From Spirogloea muscicola (taxonomy: Eukaryota; Streptophyta; Zygnematophyceae; Spirogloeales; Spirogloeaceae): a DNA stretch of 64,000 nt. The translations under genes and the position numbers were made by a program. Where the stretch lies: NCBI GenBank assembly GCA_009602725.1, contig WELB01000016.1, forward strand, positions 672,639 through 736,638, written 5' to 3'. The notes below the pieces were generated by a model that was given only the letters and a program-made list of their open reading frames with translations, did not search any database and was not told the origin of the DNA. Shown in pieces: positions 1 through 10,150 of this stretch (positions are counted from its first letter, which is position 1; the number at the start of each line of letters is the position of its first letter).

Positions 1-268
1 TGTGCCGCAATAGATGCTGTTGCAGCTTAAGGCGCAAAGTAAGATCCTGGAGCAAATTATCTTCCACCAACAGCGGGCTGCGAGCTCACTGTTGGCAATC
101 ACCTCCACTGGCACTCCTGGCAGCGGCGGCGCCCTGAGTGTGGGGGGAAAGTTATGGGGTGATTTACTAGATGCGGGTATTGGCAGCGGCAATGCTGCCG
201 CTGATATAGTCTCCAGAGTTACTGGCTTAGAGGAGAGGTTTGACGCCCTCCTTGTCGCCCTTACGTGA
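1..268 (+). pseudogene. Fragment of a MYB-CC (PHR1-like) paralogue, 3' end
   Basis: The reading frame from position 14 to the TGA at 266-268 (84 codons) matches exon 6 of the PHR1-type gene at the other end of this window (62335 downward, minus strand). Both contain LQLxAQSK, a few residues, QQRAA, then TGTPGSGGAL or IGTPGGSGAL, and both have the DNA string gtgccgca just before the exon. This exon encodes the end of the MYB-CC coiled coil. The copy is shorter, less GC-rich and lacks the long Gly/Ala-rich tail of its partner. An acceptor-like AATAG directly precedes the ATG. The rest of the gene, if present, lies outside the window. It could be the last exon of a diverged functional paralogue or a decayed duplicate; I lean to the latter. 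Confidence 0.55.
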
Positions 269-960
269 GAGACAAACTCGATTTCGACGAGACAATGTGA
301 ACGCTGAAAAACAGCACAAACAAATAAAGACGGCTTTGCTCTTATCGTATCGCAAGGAGGAGTACAAGTGTCTTAGCTGTTAATCATGTTCAACATCACA
401 ACAGGGGTATGTTGTGTTCCGTGTAGTACATTCTCAAGACAAAGGAGGCACTTTCTCCAGTTTCTCATTTCAGCCCTAACGATAGCAGGTCACACAGTGT
501 ACTGCACTCGATGGATGGTTTATATGTAAGCCCCTCATGCACACAGCCTATCAGTATTTGACAAGATCTGACAATATAAGCCCAAGCTCTAGTTGCTGCG
601 CTTGTAAAAATGCAAGAGCCACAGCCTCGAACACGATTCATGGGCATGGTTTTGTCCAATGCCATTGCTAGTGTTGCTACGGGTCGCTTCCTTGTCGTGG
701 AGCCTTATAACATCATAATTGTGACCAGAAAATACAGGAGCATGACGGCTTTCTTTGTATTGGTACCACCTCTGCCAAGTTGCTGTTCGTGGTCAACGGT
801 GAAGCAGCTAGGGTAGAAGCTCATTCGACAAGCACTGCACAACCTGACCCCATTGAATAGGGCTTGTCCTTGATTAAGTATGATATACCAATGCGTGGAC
901 AAAGATTCCAGAAGCCTTTATATCATTGTGGCTTCGACTACTGCGTTGCAGGGTGGTGAA
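269..960. other. Intergenic stretch, nothing recognised
   Basis: Moderately AT-rich sequence between the MYB-CC fragment and the 3' end of the LINE on the minus strand. Short open frames exist but none has a recognisable motif or splice context. It may hold the 3' UTR of the fragment at 1-268. Confidence 0.4.
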
Positions 961-1277
961 ATATCAGAAAATGAGGCTCTTCTAGAGGGGGAAAATTTCG
1001 TGTGTTTGAAACATGCGAAGGCCAAATGGCCAAGTACAAAGGCAAGCACATCTTAAGACCTACATAAACTACAGTAGATTGACCCGCTCAGTAACCACGG
1101 GTCAAAACATAAAGGTCGCCACCCGAGCCTGAATACTAGATGGCAGATACGAAGCCCTTCTGCCACCAACTAGAGCTCGCCCAGCTTTCTGGTGCAAAGA
1201 ATTAGCCTGAGCACGCTGCAAACAGGCCAAAACTCGTCGTCGCAAGAACAAACAGATATGCAGCTGGCAAGTCCATC

Positions 1278-2102
1278 TCAGCCGGGAACACATCTGCATG
1301 TCGTGTGTAGCCTAGGTTGGCTATATGCTATGCCTATGAAGGAGAGTAAGGAAACGAGGACCTGAGCAGCCAAAGATGTCGATTGCCGCTGGCAGGAGCT
1401 GATCACATTGGGGGTAATCGGAGTAGTGCTGCAACTTTCTTTGTTCAGCACTGCCCACTGCGTGGCCAGCGATGTGTGTCGATGCTGGACCTTTATAGGC
1501 CTCCGTAACCACAACATCGACCAAGGCCCGTGGTACTCCACCATGTTGCACGCCCACAATGTTAAGTGTGCGGCGATGATGACGTCCCTGGGCATCCGTG
1601 GTGATAGGCATGATGTTTTGTTCACTTCCACGACCGCACGGTACCCGGCGTCGCGCATCAAACCTGCCAGGGCATCACGGAGGAGGTTGTGGATGCCCAC
1701 CACTTCTGGTCTGGTGGGGCATCGCAGCATGTGAGTGGCGAGCTCAGCATCCTCTGCACGGAAGCCGCACTCACACTGGCGCACCCCAATCAGGCAGTTA
1801 GGTGGGAGGCCGAGGAAGAGTTGAAGCAACGCCCGAAAGGCATCGGAGCTGATGCTGAAGGCGCTGGCCACGGCGTGTGAGGTGATCCAGTCTGTGGCTC
1901 CAGGTGTGGCGAGGGAAGTAAGTCTTGCCAGGCTCATTAAATTGTTGTGAATCTCTGGCAGCCTCCTCAAGCTTCTGCGGCGCTCATCTTCCACTGCTGT
2001 AACCAGTCTGGATTGTGCCCCTCTATCCGAAGCTTGGGCGAGGGTCGAGAATGGCGTGAGTAGGGGTTGTATAAAGGGAAAAAGAGCTGATTGCCAAGTC
2101 AT
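1278..2102 (-). pseudogene. LINE C-terminal Cys/His cluster and restriction-like endonuclease
   Basis: The frame carries CECGFRAEDAELATHMLRC, the CxC-x(n)-H-x3-C cluster typical of RLE LINE proteins, followed by a helix (LRDALAGLMRDAGY). The nuclease core continues in a second frame at 1611-1321: VDVVVTEAYK with its acidic residue, then EQRKLQHYS with the Lys expected in the K-x2-K/H-Y position. The two pieces are separated by a frameshift near 1610. The same domain is better preserved at 41516-42005. Identification rests on motif spacing known for R2-like endonucleases. Confidence 0.65.
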
Positions 2103-2589
2103 GGATGCTCCTCAGATCCGCTTGGAAGGGGAAGGAGCTTTCCTCCACATTTCGTACGGGATTGTGGAGGCAAGGGAAGCGCATGGGAAGCATAGAGGCG
2201 ATTTGGTTCCAGCAGGCCAGCAAGGCTGCTTGCGCCGTCTGCTCCAACGACCGGCAGCCGAGGCCGCCCATGCGAGTGGGAAGGGAAGCCTGGAGGGAAG
2301 ATGAAGCGGAGGGGAAAGAGGAAGATTGTAGAAGGGATGCCAGGGACTGCAGCAGGGAGTTGTCGAATTCCTTGTAGAGCTCGCCCACCATGCCCATTGG
2401 GGCGACTGTCCGTTGCAGGTAGCATGCCCCTTGGCTGATGCAGCGGGTGAGAATGGCCAATGCCAGCTGTGTGTCCCCAAGAAGGGAAAGGGAAGGGAGG
2501 GGGTACGAGGTGTATTTGGAGGCGTTCCCGCAAGTCCACCGCCACGTGAGCTGGTGTGCCGAGGGGGACCTTGAGAATGGCCAGCCCAT
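2023..2589 (-). pseudogene. LINE connection/thumb region
   Basis: The frame contains LGDTQLALAILTRCISQGACYL and later PTRMGGLGCRSLEQTAQAA. These match segments of other LINE copies in the window (6590-7000 and 40310-40470), where the same string reads MQLxLAMLTxxIAQRPxYL and SRGGLGCRPLARACRAA. It is the region between RT and the C-terminal Cys/His cluster and is displaced by one frame from the RT segment. Confidence 0.65.
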
Positions 2590-2647
2590 TGGCAGGGGTC
2601 CGGCAGCCGTGGGGGAGCTGAAGGTTGGCGGGGAGACGGAGTGGGGA

Positions 2648-3385
2648 TCATGCCACGCTCTTCGACGGACAAACCCGCAGGCCCATCAGGTCCAGTTCAC
2701 AAACGAGCAAGGGGTAAGCCGCCATGACTTCAGCTGGAGGTCCAATGATGTGTGTATCATCGGCGTAGGAGGGGAAGAGGAGGTCTGGGTGTTGCCTCTG
2801 GGTGCACCGTATAGCCCGACAATGTGCCAAGGCAAACAGGATTGGGCTAAGGGGATCCCCCTGGCGTGTGCCAGAAGATGACCACGGCATCTTCCACGAC
2901 TCTCCGGCTTGCCACAGCAGCCGCCCTGGGCGGCCATAGGCCATGAGGAAAAAGGGTATAAGTGAAGGGAAGTGGTTGCGCAGCTCCTCCATGATGACGC
3001 TGCGCTCCACTGTGTTGAAGGCGTTACTGATATCCAGCCCAAGGACCATCGTTGAAGGGTCCACGTCGAGAGCTGCGCGGATGCCGTGGACGAGGGCCTC
3101 CGCCCCGCAGGACATGCCAGCACCAATTGGTGGGGTAATAGGTGGCTGGTCAGTTGGGGTTTCAGCTCGCTGCACACGGCCTTTGATGCCAGCCGCATGA
3201 TAACCTCCGTCATCGCAATGGGTCTCATACCGCCTGTCGACTTCGCAAGGGCCAGCAGGTGGCTGGAATTGAAGCGTCGGCAATGCGTGGTGGAATGGCA
3301 GCCCTGGCGATGTGTCGGCAGGTGGACAGGAACAGGGAGAAGCTCCTCTCATCCCCATCAAGGAAAAGGTCCTGTAGGTGCTCAA
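2648..3385 (-). pseudogene. LINE reverse transcriptase domain
   Basis: RT palm motifs are visible in order: GLDISNAFNTV (motif A with the catalytic Asp), TRQGDPLSPILFALAH (motif B), and YADDTHI (motif C with the catalytic Asp pair), followed by a motif D-like segment. This is the RT of the LINE at 960-5060. The frame starts downstream of the element's upstream ORF and ends before the thumb region, which continues in another frame at 2589-2023, so a frameshift lies near 2600. The catalytic residues themselves are preserved. Confidence 0.85.
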
Positions 3386-3570
3386 AGAGCCATCCAGAAG
3401 GGCCTCCAGACACCATCCGGGGGGCTTTGGTCAGGGCCACACGGAGCGCTTCTGCCGATAGGTCAAGAGGACTGGGGAGCTCGCCAGCCCAGGGCTCGAG
3501 GGGGTGTTGTGGAGGGGGGTTGGAGCTGTCGCAAGATAGCCTCCGTGGCGTCATTGGTATTAGCCAGGGT

Positions 3571-4353
3571 TCAGGGCAAAGGGCCTGAGCGGCCCAGGAA
3601 AGTTCTCCTGCCCTGCCAAAGCGTCTTACGAACGCTTAATTGCCAGCTGTGGACTGTTGAGAGCCCACTCTCTGATCCATTGCGCGCTCGCCGCTGTGAG
3701 AGCGCGACCCGAGCAGCTGCTGGACGCTGCTGAGCCAAATCCTCCCATTTTCCACTTGTAAGTGCAGCCAGGCTGTCCTGGAAAGTCTTGCGGCCACTGA
3801 CGCCGAAGGAGGGAAGATAGCCAAGAACAAGCTTGGGAAAAAGCATGTACAACGCCCAGGCCGCCTCGTCCATAGAGTCCGCTTCGATGCGTGCGAGGTA
3901 AGGCATAGAAACCTTGGTGCACTCACGACGTGCCCATCTGAGAATGTGGCGTAGGTTTCGAAGGCCGTCAGGGATGAGAAGGGGGGTGAGGTCCACTGGG
4001 GCAGCCCATTGCCAGCTCTCTGAAGAAGGGGGTGGTGGAGGCCGGACGGTGCCAGGCACTTGTGAACTTGCTGCCAGCTCCTCGCGATTCTGGCGATTGC
4101 GGCAGTGATAGGCATGGACTGGCAGCCCTCTCGTGTTAAAACGTTGCTGGCATACTGGGCAAGGGACTCTCTGGTCTGGCGCATTTAGGAGGCCCGTGTG
4201 GACTGGGCTCGGGTCGTGAGACCGACCCTGCCGATAGCGAGGTCGTTCTTGATGGTCACCAGCTGGATTGCGTCTCACGACAACAGGTCGAGGTAGCAAG
4301 GGAGGTGGAGGTACGGGTAGAGGTAACAGGGGAGGTAGAGGAGGCAATGATGG

Positions 4354-4385
<32 letters not shown>

Positions 4386-5052
4386 CAGGTGGTGGTGGTG
4401 GTGGTGGTGGTGGTGGTGGTGGTGGCGGCGGCTCCGGGACGGGGACTGGTGCAGGCACTGGTAAGTGCACAGCTGGAGCTTGGGGAAGAGATGGGCGTTG
4501 CCTTCGAGTCGAGAGTAGATGCAGCAGACTTTGCGGCCGGCAGGAAAGAAAGGGCCCGTCCGCAGTAGAGGAGTCGCTTGACTGTGATGGGCTGATGACT
4601 ACTCCGACTCGGGGGTTCCATGTTGTTGGGGCCTCGGACTCTGCATCCGAGGAGGCCGAGCCGGGGTGCGTAAGCCGAGCTATCTCATCAGGAGCAGGGA
4701 CTGCAGGAAGGGGCTCGGGCTCCACAGCCGTCGTCGGGGAGGAGCTTGAAGAAGCTGAAGGGGGCGTTGAAGGAGTGGGAAGGTCGGCCACTGAGGCAAT
4801 GGCAGCCCTCGTTGCAGCAGTCGAGCTGCGGGTGCCGTAAGGGCGAGGGGCGCGCCGCGACGGGCTGCGCGCCTCTCCGCGACTTTGGCAGCCGCCGCCA
4901 TGGCGGTGGTGTCGGCCAGTGGGCGGTGGGCGGTGGGCGGCGGCGAGCAGCGGCGGAGGGGGCGGGGCGGGGGGGGGAGGGGGGCGTTCAGAGGCAAAAT
5001 GAAGCTCTTCTAGCGGGAGGGGGGTGGCTGTGAAGCGACCAACTTGTGACAA
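3571..5052 (-). pseudogene. LINE N-terminal ORF: Pro-rich with zinc finger
   Basis: A 493-codon open frame. Residues about 60-260 are rich in Pro, Ser and Thr and include long polyproline runs encoded by a (GGT)n microsatellite read antisense. A zinc finger of form CPVC-x11-H-x2-HC lies near 4100-4165. Downstream is a moderately conserved region (HILRWARREC, ALYMLFPKLVLGYLPS) of the sort that precedes RT in RLE elements and probably contributes to nucleic-acid binding. The frame then shifts relative to the RT region. The polyproline length is probably not functional because it varies with the microsatellite. The start codon used here is only the first ATG of the open frame. Confidence 0.65.
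4345..4434. repeat. (GGT/GGC)n microsatellite
   Basis: A run of GGT triplets with a few interruptions (4345-4434). On the minus strand it encodes the polyproline runs of the LINE N-terminal ORF; on the plus strand it gives spurious polyglycine or polyvaline frames. Confidence 0.9.
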
Positions 5053-5060
5053 GGCGATGC

Positions 5061-5540
5061 CGTTTATGGTACACCCAACTGCAAGCCGCAGCCGCCACTG
5101 TCACGCTTTGCGGGGATTTGCTGCGGCTCCCGTGTGGAGCTGCTGCCGCCGCCGCTGCCGCTGCTGCCGCTGTGGCTGCTGCTGGCAACCTCACTACGCG
5201 ACCATCGTACTGCCACGCTTGCAGTGCGCTCTGCTGGGCCGGCGCGGATCGGTGGCGTGCGCCCTAGTGAGTGCAAGGGAGCAAGCCCCTCCAGCCCCTC
5301 AAACCCTGACCCCGGCGGCACGCCCTAGCGCTGCCCAGCCTGGATCTCACGGGTCGGCGCCAACCCCAACGGTGGAGTTCCAATCGATCCACCAACCGCT
5401 AAGATCACCGGACTCCCTAGCACAGGGATAAACCCTGAGCCCCTCGGTACCCCGCCGACACTCCACTGTGTGGGGGCCTCATAATGCGCGCATGGAGGTG
5501 GTACCGCGCGGCTCCACACATTTTTCTAGAACCTACATCA
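5061..5540. other. Upstream flank of the LINE, GC-rich
   Basis: GC-rich sequence with GCC/GCT triplet runs around 5150-5190, immediately 5' of the LINE on its own strand. It may be the element's 5' UTR or promoter. No host gene was recognised. Confidence 0.35.
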
Positions 5541-6010
5541 TACGAGCTAGCAAGAGTCTCAGATTTCTCACAGCATGACCATCTCTCTTTCATCTTCCTC
5601 CTGCACCTTGACCAACTCGTCGTCTTGTGTGCTGGAAAGCGCACCTCATCTGCCTTCCTCTGGATATAATTTAAAGCTCAAAGACGTTTCAATGATACGA
5701 AACCTTGCAGCTGCCCGTCCTCCGTATGCTGGCAAGAGTCCAGCAGCTCAGCTGAAATGTCTCCTCCGAGGGGGCTGTCAATAACAAGCCCAAGAGAGCA
5801 ATTAGACTTATGGGCCAGAAGGGTCTAGAATGTTGGCCCAGAAGGGTCTAACAAGAAGGAGAGTTGCCTAGTCTACAAGGGGGCCCAAGCCCTGATGGCG
5901 AGCTCAGCAGCTGCTAGTTTCTTCCCTATTTTGAAGAGCAGATATATGTACGTGCAAGGACCTCCATGTTCGAGCCCTAAGCCCAGGCTTTCCATCACCC
6001 GCTTTCCATC
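5540..6010 (+). repeat. Diverged dispersed repeat (copy 1 of 2)
   Basis: The stretch around 5690-5800 (AACCTTGCAGCTGCCCGTC, GGCAAGAGTCCAGCAGCTCAGCT, then GACAAGCCC-like text) matches 45770-45880 (CACCTTGCGCCCGCCCGTC, GGCAAGAGCCGGAAGCTCAGCT). The end, with duplicated CTTTCCATCACCCGC at 5982-6015, corresponds to CCTTTCCATCAGCCGCGCC near 46040. I see no coding signal; the family is unknown. Confidence 0.55.
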
Positions 6011-6079
6011 ACCCGCGTCATGTTGGCATATCTGCGAAGGGCCATCAGCCCGTTGGGAGCAGCATTTTGGTCGTCCGCG

Positions 6080-6590
6080 TCAACAGTGACAGGACATGAG
6101 AGCCATAGCTGCATCAGGTGTAAAGAGAAGTGAGCTCTTCCAAAGCTCCTCCGAAGCTTTTCCAGTAGAGGCCAATAGCTGTGAGTGGCCAGCGCAGAAC
6201 AAATGCATAGATTTCGAAGAGGCCAGTACTGAAGGAGGCGGGGGCTGTAGAAAGCCAGCCCACAAAAGCTGAGCACCTGCGAGGCGGCTTGCTGGCCCAT
6301 GTCGGGTCGGAAGCTGACAAGTGCAAGCGCGGGCTCCCGCTCGACGACAGGGGTTTGCGGTCCCATGGCGGCGCAGCAGGAGCAGCCAAACGCTGCGGCG
6401 GCGGCGGCGGCGGCGCCTGAACTCCCAGGGTAGCCAGCCGAGGAGCTCCTGCCAGGCGGTCTGCTGGCCCCTGCTGGGGCAGAAGCCGACGCGTGCGTGC
6501 GCGGGCGCCCGGTAGGCGACAGCGCTCTGCGGTGCCAAGAGAGCCTTAGCACCTCAAGCCGGCGGCCCGTCTCCCTGAGCTGCTGCACGA
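6080..6590 (-). mobile_element. LINE 3'-UTR modules, minus strand
   Basis: On the minus strand this contains the GGGCTGGC...CAGCC modules and the text CACAGCTATTGGCCTCTACTGGAAAAGC that typify LINE 3' UTRs elsewhere in the window (compare 59035-59760 and 9540-9720). A GGC triplet run at 6390-6415 interrupts it. It ends head-on against the plus-strand LINE fragment beginning at 6590. Confidence 0.55.
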
Positions 6591-7080
6591 TATGCAGCTG
6601 GGGCTCGCCATGCTGACGCTCAGCATCGCCCAACGTCCCCTGTACCTGGCTCAAGCCCTCCACCCCTCCCCGGCAGCGCAGGCCGCCTATGAAAGCTTTG
6701 AAGTAGGTATCCTGGCCAGCACAGCGGCCCTTGTCCAACACCCGACCTTTCTGGAGACGCCGGCTGCAGTTCACCAGGACTGCCTGCCTGTGAGCCGAGG
6801 GGGTCTGGGCTGCCGTCCGCTGGCTCGTGCCTGCCGGGCAGCGCACCTGGGGAGTATTGCAGCTTCGGTGGCCCAGCGTTTCATCCGGCATGGGGGTCGC
6901 CTCCTGGAGCAGGCGGCAGTGGACGTGGAGACTGCTCGTTGCCATTTCAGGCGGCTCTCCGCTCAGCCCGGGATGCGCTGCTTGCGAATTACCCCGCCCT
7001 GGTGCCACGGGCCGTCCCGTTTGCACTCCTCGCACGCACGGCCGACCTCCGGGCCCGATCTCGCTTCATGGCGGACATGC
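6590..7080 (+). pseudogene. LINE fragment: post-RT region
   Basis: The open frame begins MQLGLAMLTLSIAQRPLYL and contains VSRGGLGCRPLARACRAAHLGSI. The first half matches 40310-40470 (MQLALAMLTKAIAQRPQYL) and the second the equivalent part of the LINE at 2589-2023. It covers only the region between RT and the Cys/His cluster and is truncated at both ends. Confidence 0.7.
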
Positions 7081-8396
7081 TCAGGTGTATCAGATCATTC
7101 AAACCATGAACCATTCTATTTAGTCTGCATGCTCTGCATGTATTAGTGGGTTATATGACCTGATCGGAATGACTGGTTCCACATAATAGCAGGTTGAAGT
7201 TGTAGGTTGTAGTTGCATGTTGTACTAGCAATGCGATTGCTACTTGTCATTGGCATTTGACTTCACAAACCATTGGAAACAACCTCCATCAAAGATGGAC
7301 TTAGCAATCACTTCCTTATCTTGGGTATAGAAGGAGCAGATATTGGCGCAGATAGAAGACGCGTGGTGCGCATGACGAGACCAGGAGTTTGAAGCTTTGA
7401 CGCTCTCAAGTGTTCTTCACATCACAAGCTCGCACTCCTCCGCTTATGCCGACCTCTAGTGCATTCAACCTCTCAAACACGCCCCTGCAGAGGATTACGA
7501 AGTGTCGTCCATGTCGACAACTGCAAGTATGCATGACCCTGCGCGCTATTAGGACATTGCCTTTGAGCATGACCAAGCTTCTAGTGCTGCTCTTGCTGCA
7601 CGATTCATCTCGTGCACCTCTACAACCTTCTTGTACAACAAAATCATGCTGGCCAGCTCGTCAAGGGCGATCGTACCTCCTGACATGTGCCGTTGCAGCC
7701 TCTTTATGTCGGCAGTATTTTCCCAAGAGTGAAGCGCATAATCTTGCTTCCTACAAGCATGTCGTCGATTTTCTCCTCTCGGCGCGGCATCTAGTAGATG
7801 GCTAGTACTTTCATTGAGCCAGACTCCATGGATGTCATCTTTGACTGTCCATCCTGTCCCCCCCCAGTCCCTCATTTCAGGCTGGCTCCTTACAGCCAGC
7901 GCATCGAGCCCAGTTCCTCTCCACCTTCAGTGGCAGATCGACCCTCGGCACTTCAGCAGCCACTTTGGCTATGCCATCTTTAGTAAGAGACGCGCAGCTT
8001 CTACATATTTGACCTCCCATACCAAGGACGCACATTGTTGGGCCCCACCGCTTTCCCCTCCGTCGAGAGGCATCCGTGCGCTCGTAAGCTGGATGCTTTC
8101 TGGACAATCGTGCTAGCCTGCGGTGGCTTCACTCTGATAAAGGCTCTCAACACCAACATCAAAGTCCTTCAGCTGAACGGCATGCACTTAACGCCTCTGA
8201 AGGATGCTCTGTGCACGCACGCAATGATCATCACAACTTTGGGCATTACTCTACGCAAGCAACGCTGGAGTCATGCACCCCATGAACAGATGAGCGAAAT
8301 TGCTCAAGCCTCGGTACATCTTAATCAGAGTGCTCTGAGTGACAGTCAAATCGGTATCCACGATATGTCGTCACGCCTCCGACCCACTTGAGTGGA
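7081..8396. other. Low-GC stretch with two unassigned open frames
   Basis: No transposon signature was recognised. On the minus strand 7875-7549 encodes a helical, charged segment (DELASMILLYKKVVEVHEMNR) that looks protein-like but belongs to no family I can name. On the plus strand 8035-8391 encodes KALNTNIKVLQLNGMHLTPLK, whose L-x-L-x-L spacing resembles an RNI-type leucine-rich repeat and may be a remnant related to the LRR gene next door. Neither has convincing start or splice context. Confidence 0.3.
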
Positions 8397-8439
8397 GCCT
8401 CTCCACTCTGGCAACTCTCTAGGTGCGCACCACTCCACA

Positions 8440-9357
8440 TCAAACGTGATATGTCAATGTCCTCGGTCTGCGCCGTAGCCAGTGATGGTGGCAGCCGTGA
8501 TGGAAGCGCAGCCTCCTCAGCCCAGGGCACGCCACGACAACGGCTTGGGCAGACTCTACAGTAGGCCTCCCGCAATCGCGCAGGCAGACATCCCGCAGGA
8601 GCGGGCAAGCCAGGGCCAGCTGCCTGATGCCATCGCTCGTGACGCTGCGGCAGCCTTGCAGGCGTATCCTGAAAAGCTGGCGCATATATCTGGCGATGGA
8701 TTGCAGGCCAGCATCGGTGAGGAGTGGAGCCCTCCAATCATCGAAGGACGGCGACAGTTCCAGCTCCGTGACGCGCCGGCACGCAGCAGCGATGGTTTCT
8801 ATATCTGCGTCTGCAGCGGATGAGAGGTGATCAGCGTCAGAGTCGGTCACCCGCAACTGGGTGCAGACCTCCTACTTGGGTACTAATTTCCGGACCCAGC
8901 AAAAAGTCTAGCAGCGTGTGGCAGCAGGAAGGCAGCACTTGCCGGAAGCTGGCGTCTCGGTCAGTGCAAGGCTCTCCAGTGCCGTGAGCCCAGCGACGTC
9001 GGCGAGGGGCACGGCGTGTCCCGTGTGGTGCAGTCCGAGCGCACGGACTGAGCTGCTCAACGTGCACAGAGCCTCGAAGGTGCCCTGCAGGTCCGGCACC
9101 TCGATCGTGGGCCAATCGGGGTTGAGCCTCAGCTCTACTCGCAAGTCTGTGAGCGTCGAGATGGCCGACAGGAGGCGGAGGTTGCTGGGGTGGCGGCGGC
9201 ACGGCAGGAAGTCGAGGCGGAGGCTGAGGCGCGAGAGAGCCGGGAAGGTGGCGGCCAGCGCGGGGCCGAGCGCCGGGGGCTTCGCCGGGCCGCCGGCACT
9301 GCGCGGCCGGTCCCGCAGCGAGACGGCGGTGGCGGNGTCGTCCGGCAGGCCGTCCAT
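8440..9357 (-). CDS. Leucine-rich-repeat protein, AMN1/F-box-LRR-like
   Basis: Two minus-strand coding blocks. Block 1 (9357 to about 8950) starts MDGLPDD, then LGPALAATFPALSRLSLRLDFLP and further L-x2-L-x-L units. Block 2 (about 8856-8440) encodes ADADIETIAAACRRVTELEL, LTDAGLQSIARYM, GCRSVTSDGIRQLALACP: repeats of the cysteine-containing LRR type found in F-box/AMN1 proteins. An intron separates the blocks near 8860-8950; its exact sites are unclear. An N at 9336 interrupts codon 8. Two broken relatives form the palindrome at 16076-17422 (ADIHAITAACQYIAELEL matches block 2). LPDD at the start could be an F-box remnant, but no full F-box is visible. A role as an E3-ligase substrate receptor would be inference only. 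Confidence 0.55.
9336..9336. other. Single-N gaps
   Basis: Isolated N at 9336, 21333, 24618, 28888, 37254 and 42799, always within GC-rich triplet-rich sequence at the start of a coding-like block. They may hide more than one base, so reading frames across them are unreliable. Confidence 0.9.
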
Positions 9358-9509
9358 GGCGGCCGCGGAGGCTCGGGGGCGCAGGGGCGCGGGGAGAAAC
9401 GGCGCCCGGGGGCAGCTGCCGGCGGGGCTTGAGCGCCTTGCGGCCGGGGCCCGGTCCCGGGCGCCTCCGCTCCCCGCCGCTCTTCTTCTTCCTTCCCTTG
9501 CTCATACCT

Positions 9510-9935
9510 CTCTATGCAATTTAATTCGATCAAGGGGCTCGCTCTTCCTCTTCTGGGCTGACCTCTCACAGCCATCGCCGTGCCGTGAAAGAGCTGATTT
9601 GATGTTCTTGGACCTTGTCCATCTACTCGGGGCTGGCCTGTCACAGCGCTCACGCCGCTTTGGAAAAGCTTCGCGTCCGCCCTGTTTGGAAGAGCTTCCA
9701 TTTCTTATTCCCTTTCTTGCTTCTGCACTTTCCTTTCTTCCGCACTCTGGGGAAGAACGCCTCCTCGCCATGTATCTGCCATCTAGTATCCAGGCATCGG
9801 TTAGCGACCTTTATGTTTTGACCCGTGGTTTCTGAGCGGGTCAATCTACTGTAGGTTATGTAGGTCTTAAGATGTGCTTGCCTTTGTACTTGGCCATTTG
9901 GCCTTCGTTTGTTTCAAATACACAAAATCTTTCTC
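9510..9935 (+). mobile_element. LINE 3' end
   Basis: Contains the GGGCTGACCTCTCACAGCC and GGGCTGGCCTGTCACAGC modules, the terminal codons for DLYVLTRGF and stop at 9832-9834, and the tail GAGCGGGTCAATCTACTGTAG...GGCCATTTGGCCTTCG. The tail matches the 3' end of the minus-strand LINE at 960-1110. The upstream RT is missing, so this is a 5'-truncated copy inserted close to the 5' end of the LRR gene. Confidence 0.65.
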
Positions 9936-10150
9936 GCCGCCGTCGACTCATGCAGACTCTCCTGCGCCGCAAGAAGGCTGCAGGGTGCGGCGGCTGGGTG
10001 GAGGGGCGGCACCCGGGGGCGCTGCCGCGGGGCTTGGGCGCGCCGGCGACGCGGGCCTCCGCGCCTTGCGGCCGGGGAGAAAACGGGGAGGCACCCGGGC
10101 CCGGCCCGGGCTTCTCCGCTCCCCGCCGCTCCGGCCCTTTATTTTCATAG
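9936..10150. other. GC-rich spacer between LINE copies
   Basis: A short GC-rich block (CGGCGGCTGGGTGGAGGGGCGG and similar) between two LINE 3' ends. No motif recognised. Confidence 0.3.

Larger units (their letters stand above)
960..5060 (-). mobile_element. RLE-type non-LTR retrotransposon (LINE), near full length but broken
   Basis: Read on the minus strand the element runs: Pro-rich N-terminus with a C2H2/CCHC finger (5052-3571), RT (3385-2648), thumb/connection region (2589-2023), and a C-terminal Cys/His cluster plus restriction-like endonuclease (2102-1278), then a 3' UTR to about 960. The parts lie in different frames, so several frameshifts have accumulated. The 3' tail (stop codon context GTTACTGAGCGGGTCA near 1100, then a stretch ending GGCCATTTGGCCTTCG) recurs at 9810-9935 (+) and near 53580-53680 (-), which defines one LINE subfamily. 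No apurinic endonuclease domain is visible; the C-terminal PD-(D/E)xK-like segment points to the R2/CRE-like class in the broad sense. Confidence 0.8.

Noticed and set aside
4268-4840. Glycine-rich protein on the plus strand
   Set aside because: It is the antisense reading of the (GGT)n microsatellite and of the LINE N-terminal ORF.
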